Below the pieces are notes generated by a model that saw only the letters and a program-made list of their open reading frames with translations, had not been told where the DNA came from and ran no database searches. DNA of 64,000 nt from Rotaria macrura (taxonomy: Eukaryota > Rotifera > Eurotatoria > Philodinida > Philodinidae): positions 10,151 to 74,150 of the forward strand of contig OENT01000454.1 in the NCBI GenBank assembly GCA_900239685.1. Reading direction: 5' to 3'. The position numbers were made by a program, and so were the translations under genes. Positions 58,208 to 64,000 of this stretch are shown piece after piece (position 1 is the first letter of the stretch; the number at the start of each line of letters is the position of its first letter).

Positions 58208-59792
58208 TCAATCTTGTTCGCCTAGACACACGGTACGAACAATAATGCTAGTTACAGCATACGGATCACAATTCGAAGCTGGTCGACGATCTTCGAAATA
58301 GCCACATTTTTCTTCGTCAACCTGACGGGGAATTCGAATGGATGCACCACGATTTGCAACACCAGCACTAAATTCATGTATCTAGATTTAAAAGAAAGAT
58401 AGTTCAGTATTCTAATTAGATATGTGCAACATGGTCCCAGCCCCAGTCCCATTCCCGTTGGGACCGGGACCAAAACTTTCTATTTGACTGGGACCGGGAC
58501 TGGAACCGAGACCAAAATATTTTTTTGGTTGGGACCGGGTCGGGACCGGGACCAAAAACTATTGGCCCCACTCATGTCTAATATAAATGTATGACAATCA
58601 TAATGTACACTGGCTGTTTCATGTCGACCGGTCAATCGACGTTCATTATCTTTGCCGTAGACTTTAATATGTGTTTGATGGCGTGCTTTAAGTCGTTCAA
58701 TAGCACAGTTAATTATACTAAAAAAGATTTTAAAAAAAATTAAATTTCTAATTTTCATTAGAAAAAAATATTTACTTTATGCCATCTGGCTCACGCATAG
58801 CAAGTGTTGAAAAATTTGTATGACATCCAGCACCATTCCAATCTCCAGCGATTGGTTTCGGATGAAAACTTACTTGAATACCAAACTCTTCAGCAATTCG
58901 TTGTAATAAATAACGTGACATCCATAGTTGATCACTAGCATCAATACCTTCACATGGGCCCACTTGATATTCCCATTGAGCTGGCATAACTTCAGCATTC
59001 GTTCCTCGAATATTAACACCGGCATACAGACATGCTTTGTAATGTGCTTCGACCAAATCGCGACCTAACGCTAGACATGAACCAATTCCACAATAGAAAG
59101 GACCTAAAATACACAATTGAATGTTTTTATGTGTCGAAAATTAGCACATATATATATATATATATATATTATAAATGTGCCTTGTGGCTGAGGATATCCT
59201 CCTTTTGGCCATCCGAACGGCCACCCATCTCGATCCATTAGTGTATATTCTTGTTCAAGACCAAATAATGGATGCTGATCTTGTGCCGCTAACATTGCTT
59301 CGAGACAACTTGCACGATGATTCGTTGCTTAGAACATAAACATAGTTAAAATTTATGAATTTCATTTTCAAAAAAACCTAATCACACTTTTACCAGTTGG
59401 TTTCCGATCAAAATTGTAGGTTTCACAAAGGGCAATTTTATTTCGTTCCAACATAAACAGATCTTGGAACAGAGCTACTGGTTTTAAATAGACTTCCGAA
59501 TTCGCTCCTTCAGCTTGACCAGTCGACGAGCCATCAAAGTTCCACCATGACACATCATCAGACGACTTGGGCTCCTTATCAAATGTACGTGTTTTTGCTG
59601 TAGTGAAAAAACTAACACATAAAATAATCGCACGTTAAAAGAATGAAATAGTTTACCTCGAAGATTTTCACCTGTTCCATCGATCCATACATAGGTTACC
59701 ATAGATTTACCATCGAGTTGTGGTAATGCTAAATATCGCCGAAGTACAGTCTTGTCCATACCAGCTGCATTAGTGAATACCGGATTCATCAT
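58208..59792 (-). CDS. Glutamine synthetase, eukaryotic type II (six exons)
   Basis: Exons on the minus strand: 59792-59657, 59597-59394, 59327-59181, 59103-58776, 58717-58609 and 58381-58208. They join in frame to a 365-residue protein, the normal length for cytosolic eukaryotic glutamine synthetase, which makes glutamine from glutamate, ammonia and ATP. Landmarks in order: [19 protein letters not shown] (beta-grasp domain), [14 protein letters not shown] (the FDGSST signature), [20 protein letters not shown] (metal-site Glu residues), [30 protein letters not shown] (ATP-binding signature), [11 protein letters not shown], and [17 protein letters not shown] followed by [17 protein letters not shown]. 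All catalytic landmarks are intact. The start is taken at the double ATG (59792); an upstream TTG opens the frame. Four introns are GT-AG and one (59180-59104) is GC-AG. The last intron (58608-58382) contains a small transposon-like insert. The polyadenylation signal is 13 bases after the stop. Confidence 0.95.
58419..58576. mobile_element. Small GGGACC-rich MITE-like insert in a glutamine synthetase intron
   Basis: Inside the last glutamine synthetase intron, a GC-rich block has direct and inverted GGGACCGGGACC and GGTCCC repeats near 58434-58556, unlike its AT-rich surroundings. The flanks TCTAATTA (58411-58418) and TCTAATAT (58577-58584) agree at six of eight positions and may be a target duplication. 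The proposed ends (GATATGTG and the inverse of CATGAGTG) are only partly matched. Its style resembles the GGGAC-rich hAT element at 7890-8200. Confidence 0.5.
59104..59180 (-). other. GC-AG intron of glutamine synthetase with TA microsatellite
   Basis: The exon ending CCTCAGCCACAAG is followed by GCACATTT, so the donor is GC, not GT. The acceptor is TTTTAG before GTCCTTTCTATTGTGG. Protein continuity (GYPQPQ/GPFYCG) matches other glutamine synthetases exactly, and no GT lies nearby, so the GC donor is required. The intron is 77 bp, and a (TA)n tract (59148-59169) lies just inside the donor. Confidence 0.85.
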
Positions 59793-61996
59793 ACTTGTAC
59801 GATTAGATATTTTCAACGTCTGAAGATATTATTAAAGTATACTACTGAGTGATGTAGGCTATTCGATTTTGCGTATCAATATTGTCTTTCAATCTATGAT
59901 TTCCGAGAAATTTGAAAAAATCTCCACTCACTCAAGAAGCAGTGTAATTTAGATAGAGAATTAGAAGAAGAAATCCTAATGTGAAAAATGACTGAAGTGT
60001 TAACAATATAACTTGTCTTTTGAAATTAACAATCATCGGAGTAGAAGAACAGTGAACTGTTATCACCTTATTGAACTCTACAAAACTTCTTTCATTACAC
60101 GAAAGTAACTTTTGCCTTCGTTTAAAATTAAGCAAGAAAATTATTATGTACTATAAATAGTTCTCTTATTTCTGAAGAGTTGATCAACTTTGAACTAGAT
60201 CACATTTTAGTATATTTCAAATCGATTCATTAAGAATCATCTTTAATGTTACTCGATCGCATAGACTACCTTGCATTGTTATGTATTCCTTTAGATATTC
60301 ATTTAATATGTTGATTGAAATCTAACAAGTTTTTCAATACATAAAATAGAAAACTTTCATCAAATGAAAATGTTTTAGTCCATTTCAAAATGTCAAATAA
60401 CTATTCCTAGATATAGTAAACTTCATTCTATAGAGAACAATAAAAAAAACTTCGTTTTTTATTGGCCTCATGTAATTTACAAGGGTCTACCGGATTTTTT
60501 CGTGTTAGATATCTCATTCACTCTTCAATCATACAGATATAGTGCTCAACCTTTTCTTTTTCAAAATTTATCTTTCTTATAGAAGTGAAGCTTAGTTATT
60601 TATAATCAATAAATATGCTATATTTTTATGGATTAGAGTCATACGTACGTATAAGAATTGTAATGATAGTTTCTTAAATCTACATGCTCATAAGGGAATA
60701 TCGAGAAGTATCTTTTACCACAACGATACCTGTTGACATGTTATTCGTAATAAGGAAGACGCAAAACAATATTATGATAATGCAAATACATGGAACATCA
60801 CAACAACAAAAAAGAGCAAACCGATGAAGAAAAGTGTCATGCATGCGCCTGTATATATGCATTTATACCAATAAGAAATAGAAATGTGATAGATATGGAC
60901 TCATCAATATGCGAAGAAAAAGAGAAGATAAAGGCCGACGAGTATTTTCTCAGGACAGAAAGTGCATTCGTCACTAGATTTCTTTGTACTATCAATAGTG
61001 AGAAAGAGTTATATCGCAATTAACTCCATTCATCTTACTTCGTATTTCTATTTTCAGGATGATCAAAATTATAATCCCACTTGATAGTTTTAATTGAATG
61101 TTTATCTTCTAATCCAACCATGTAACATCGTTAATATCTATAAAAATCAAAATATAGTTGCCAATTTATATCAAGACACAAATAACCAGAGAGAAAGAAT
61201 TCTTTGACGAGCGATGCTTTTAGTCGAAAAAATCGGCATGAAAATATAATCAGAGGAAAGTTGTAATAATATTCGCTTACATTTGGATGAACTAAAACCT
61301 AGTTGCTCGAAAATTTTAACGATGCAAATTAAATTTAGAAAACTTCCTATACATTCATTAAATGTCATCAATTTCATCGATAGATATAAGAATTTCGATG
61401 CAATCGGATGATTTGCATGAATTCAGTTTTATGCATTCACTTTCTCATTAGGGTAAATGAATGAATCTATATTTCTTTCTAGGCCTTAAATACAGATACG
61501 TATGAAGGCAGAATTTCCATTCACAACAGCACACAATATTCTCAATCATATGAAATAATCATGGATTCAGACAAACATATTATATACATGCTCTCATACA
61601 TGATACGTCGAAGCATATGGAGGAATGGAAAGTTCAGTTTTGACACGACCATCAGTATTTTCTTTATCCGTTGATACCGACTTAAAAAGCAATCGATTAG
61701 AGTACCATAGGTCTGGTTTTGCAAGAACTTGTTATTCATTGTGCGTTTTAAAGCATTTCACTTTGTTTTCGACTAACTGGTAATCTAGAACTGTTGGCTC
61801 ATTATCATTCTTATTTACGCGATAGTTAACAATATATGGAATATTCTGATACTTCTATTTTTATCGAAAACAATAAACCGTTCGAACACCGAAACATTAG
61901 GTTACATCTTCATATATATGAGTCGGTAATCTTTTCGTGATATAAAAAAACAATATTATAGCTAAACTCAATGCTGAATATCACGTTTTATACATA
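59793..61996. other. Intergenic region upstream of glutamine synthetase
   Basis: No gene is supported. The first few hundred bases presumably hold the glutamine synthetase promoter, but no core element is convincing. Short frames on both strands at 60.7-61.7 kb overlap one another and have no motifs. Confidence 0.45.
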
Positions 61997-62004
61997 CTGC
62001 AGAA

Positions 62005-63545
62005 CAGAGATCCGCGAGTCAATCAAAAAAGCGACTCTTCACCGCCTCGTCATGCTGGCGAGTTGCTAATTGCTGCCTCGCCTCGCCTCGCCTTCTGAGA
62101 CTCCGACTCGTCACCGCCTCGCCTCGCCTAGAGTTTATAACAAAATAGTTAGTTTTAGTTAGTTTTTCAACCACCCATAACAATCACTATCTTTTTATTT
62201 TATACAATCAAATAAAGAACAGTTTATACATTTAAATAAGTTAAAAGAACAAACATATTAATGATAATCAAATAAATAAAGATCATTCATTTATTCACTG
62301 AGCGTAAAAACAATGCTCTGAGGACTGCATCAGTGCAATAGTTGGACTAGATTCAATAATTAAATATACGTGTATCCAGACTGTGTTGAAACTCATCGAG
62401 GAAAAAGAAAACTACATCGCTGCACAGGATTATTATCAAATGAACTAATTTTTTTCTAATGGTGGAGATACTTCAAAGTTTTTATTCATCAGTAAAAGGT
62501 TTAATAACATCAATTAGAATTATTATTACTAATTTAAAAGAGAAAAATTCATATTTCTATTCGAAAGATAAACTATAAATTTGGAGTTTCTATAATCTGA
62601 TGTGAATTCCTTTATTCTTAGATTTTCAAAATTATGTTATAGTTTATTTGACTTCTTGAGATTTCTCTATTCTATCTAACTTCACAAAATCCTCTCAAAT
62701 CTTTTTACACTGACAAGATCTAAAAACACCAGTGATGTTAGTTCAAGTTTGAGAAAGTACTCCTCTGGACAGTGAACTAAATAGCAACGCTACTCGAGAA
62801 CTTACTGGTAAATCATAGTTTTAGAGGTCTTATTAACTGATCATTTTGGCTAACAGATGTTTCATGTTCATCAAGAAAAGGTGTTACCAGAGTAAAAATT
62901 CTGGAGAACAGCAAATAGTGCTAATCAAAGCATACGACATTTTCTAGTACTTTGACTCTGATACCGTTAGTTCTTGATGAAAATAGAACAACTTTTTAAC
63001 CAAAATGATCAGTATAACAATGTCCAAAAAAATGGAATCTACGAATAAACTTTGGGATACGTTTCTATTAGTTGTGGTTGATGACTGATAGAAGTGTGTT
63101 GGAAAAGGTCAAATTCTGTGTTCAGGTAATTAGATGGTGCTAGATTTGAAGTGTGTTAATGAGCTACTACCACTTGAATAGAAAATTGCAACTATCCTCT
63201 ACCATCACGCAAAACATCAGATAATTTGTTCATCACTCTTTAGAGATATACAGTTTTCTTTTTTAATCTGATTATTGAGACACCTTGCACACTAAGTTAT
63301 TGTCCCAATTCGATAAACTTCACTACAAATGGAAACGCTTAGAAAGAGCTGCATGAAATCGAAAGATATCCTTAAAGATTTTTCATTTATTCATCAAAAA
63401 TAACATTGTAATTATAGGTGAGTCGACTCGGCGACTCACAAAGTCAACTCGTGCTCGCCGTGATGTAGGAATTGCCGACTCGCCTCGCCTCGCACCGCCA
63501 CGAGACGAAGTGAGTCGAGTAAACTCGGCGATTCTCGGATATCTG
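62005..63545. mobile_element. hAT-type element, 1541 bp, with perfect 8-bp TSD
   Basis: The element is bracketed by the identical 8-mer CTGCAGAA at 61997-62004 and 63546-63553. Its ends are imperfect inverted repeats starting with CAG: CAGAGATCCGCGAGTC on the left and, read from the right on the minus strand, CAGATATCCGAGAATC. Subterminal zones on both sides are packed with GCCTCGCCTCGCC and CGACTCG-type motifs (62040-62130 and 63420-63530), a hallmark of hAT transposase binding regions. The AT-rich interior (about 62150-63410) has no long open frame and no recognisable hAT dimerisation domain, so this is a non-autonomous derivative. The perfect duplication suggests a comparatively recent insertion. 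Confidence 0.88.
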
Positions 63546-63553
63546 CTGCAGAA

Positions 63554-64000
63554 CACCTAGCTGTTTAGAAGGTCAATGAGTGTTATAGATGAGCATGCCA
63601 ATAGCCAAGATGAATTCAAGTCATCGTGGTTTTTAACGAACAAAGCATGTTTTTATACATTTGTGAGGAAGAGAACAGATCATTCTGATAAACTTCCTCT
63701 GCACTGTCACATATGTGTTGCAAATATATTAGAAAAGATTCATTCTGTCCAATATTTATTTTTGTTTGAAATAAAAGCAATAGTGATAACACAAAACTTT
63801 TCATTAGACTGCTTTCAACTAATTTAAATAGTTAGTTTATTTTCAAGCCAAATAAAAATATGAAACAATTGCAGCTAAAAACATAACATATTTTTCGATC
63901 AAGTACCAACATGCACTGACTGAATAATATACACGCCGATACAAAATTATAATCAAAAGTCTAATACATGCCATATATACTACTAATTTACAGCTCATGG
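63554..64000. other. Right-edge flank
   Basis: No gene is supported. Two opposing frames of 62 and 83 codons overlap at 63576-63827 and neither has a recognisable motif. Confidence 0.45.

Noticed and set aside
1..64000. tRNA genes, rRNA genes, CRISPR arrays, bacterial operons, telomeric repeats
   Set aside because: I looked for tRNA B-box motifs, regular spaced repeats, Shine-Dalgarno-led gene strings and TGTGGG-type telomere arrays and found none. Intron-containing genes make this a eukaryotic nuclear sequence.

Overview
This window looks like nuclear DNA of a bdelloid rotifer (Adineta/Rotaria-like). The base composition is AT-rich and introns are short (74-92 bp in one gene). The gene content fits that group: F-box-type proteins with degenerate leucine-rich repeats, divergent 7TM receptors, multidomain ADP-ribosyltransferases carrying TPR or LRR repeats, and a fungal/bacterial-looking multicopper oxidase without introns. 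The host assignment is inference from gene families; no rRNA, mitochondrial or telomeric sequence is present to confirm it. Two ambiguous bases (N) lie near 26568 and 51908. Layout, left to right. 1.4-3.1 kb: secreted laccase-like multicopper oxidase (minus). 3.3-9.3 kb: a transposon graveyard with a palindromic foldback element, two hAT-like non-autonomous elements, and a decayed non-LTR retrotransposon (ORF1-like fragments and an endonuclease fragment). 10.2-12 kb: F-box/LRR-like gene (plus). 14-15.8 kb: a second F-box gene (minus, three exons). 18.6-20.1 kb: rhodopsin-like GPCR (minus, two exons). 23.7-26.5 kb: ADP-ribosyltransferase with TPRs (plus), whose 3' end runs out of frame into an unrelated coding relic. 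26.6-29.2 kb: broken coding fragments, including an F-box relic. 29.3-30.4 kb: TDP2-like endonuclease/exonuclease/phosphatase protein (minus, 5' exon not found). 39.7-40.6 kb: a second 7TM protein (minus). 46.4-47.1 kb: TMEM272-like four-pass membrane protein (minus). 52.5-55.3 kb: a fused ADP-ribosyltransferase-like/LRR protein (plus). 58.2-59.8 kb: glutamine synthetase (minus, six exons, one GC-AG intron, one intron carrying a small transposon). 62.0-63.5 kb: a 1.5 kb hAT-like element with a perfect 8-bp target duplication. Long AT-rich stretches, notably 30.4-39.7, 40.6-46.4 and 47.1-52.5 kb, hold no gene I can support. The genes do not form a pathway. The recurring themes are (i) families that expand in bdelloids (F-box/LRR, ART, divergent GPCR), (ii) repeated insertion of small non-autonomous hAT-type elements with CAG-type or related termini, and (iii) broken gene fragments. 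The most unusual proteins are the two ART-containing multidomain proteins: one keeps a complete R-S-ExE triad and the other has a substituted triad fused to ribonuclease-inhibitor-type LRRs.
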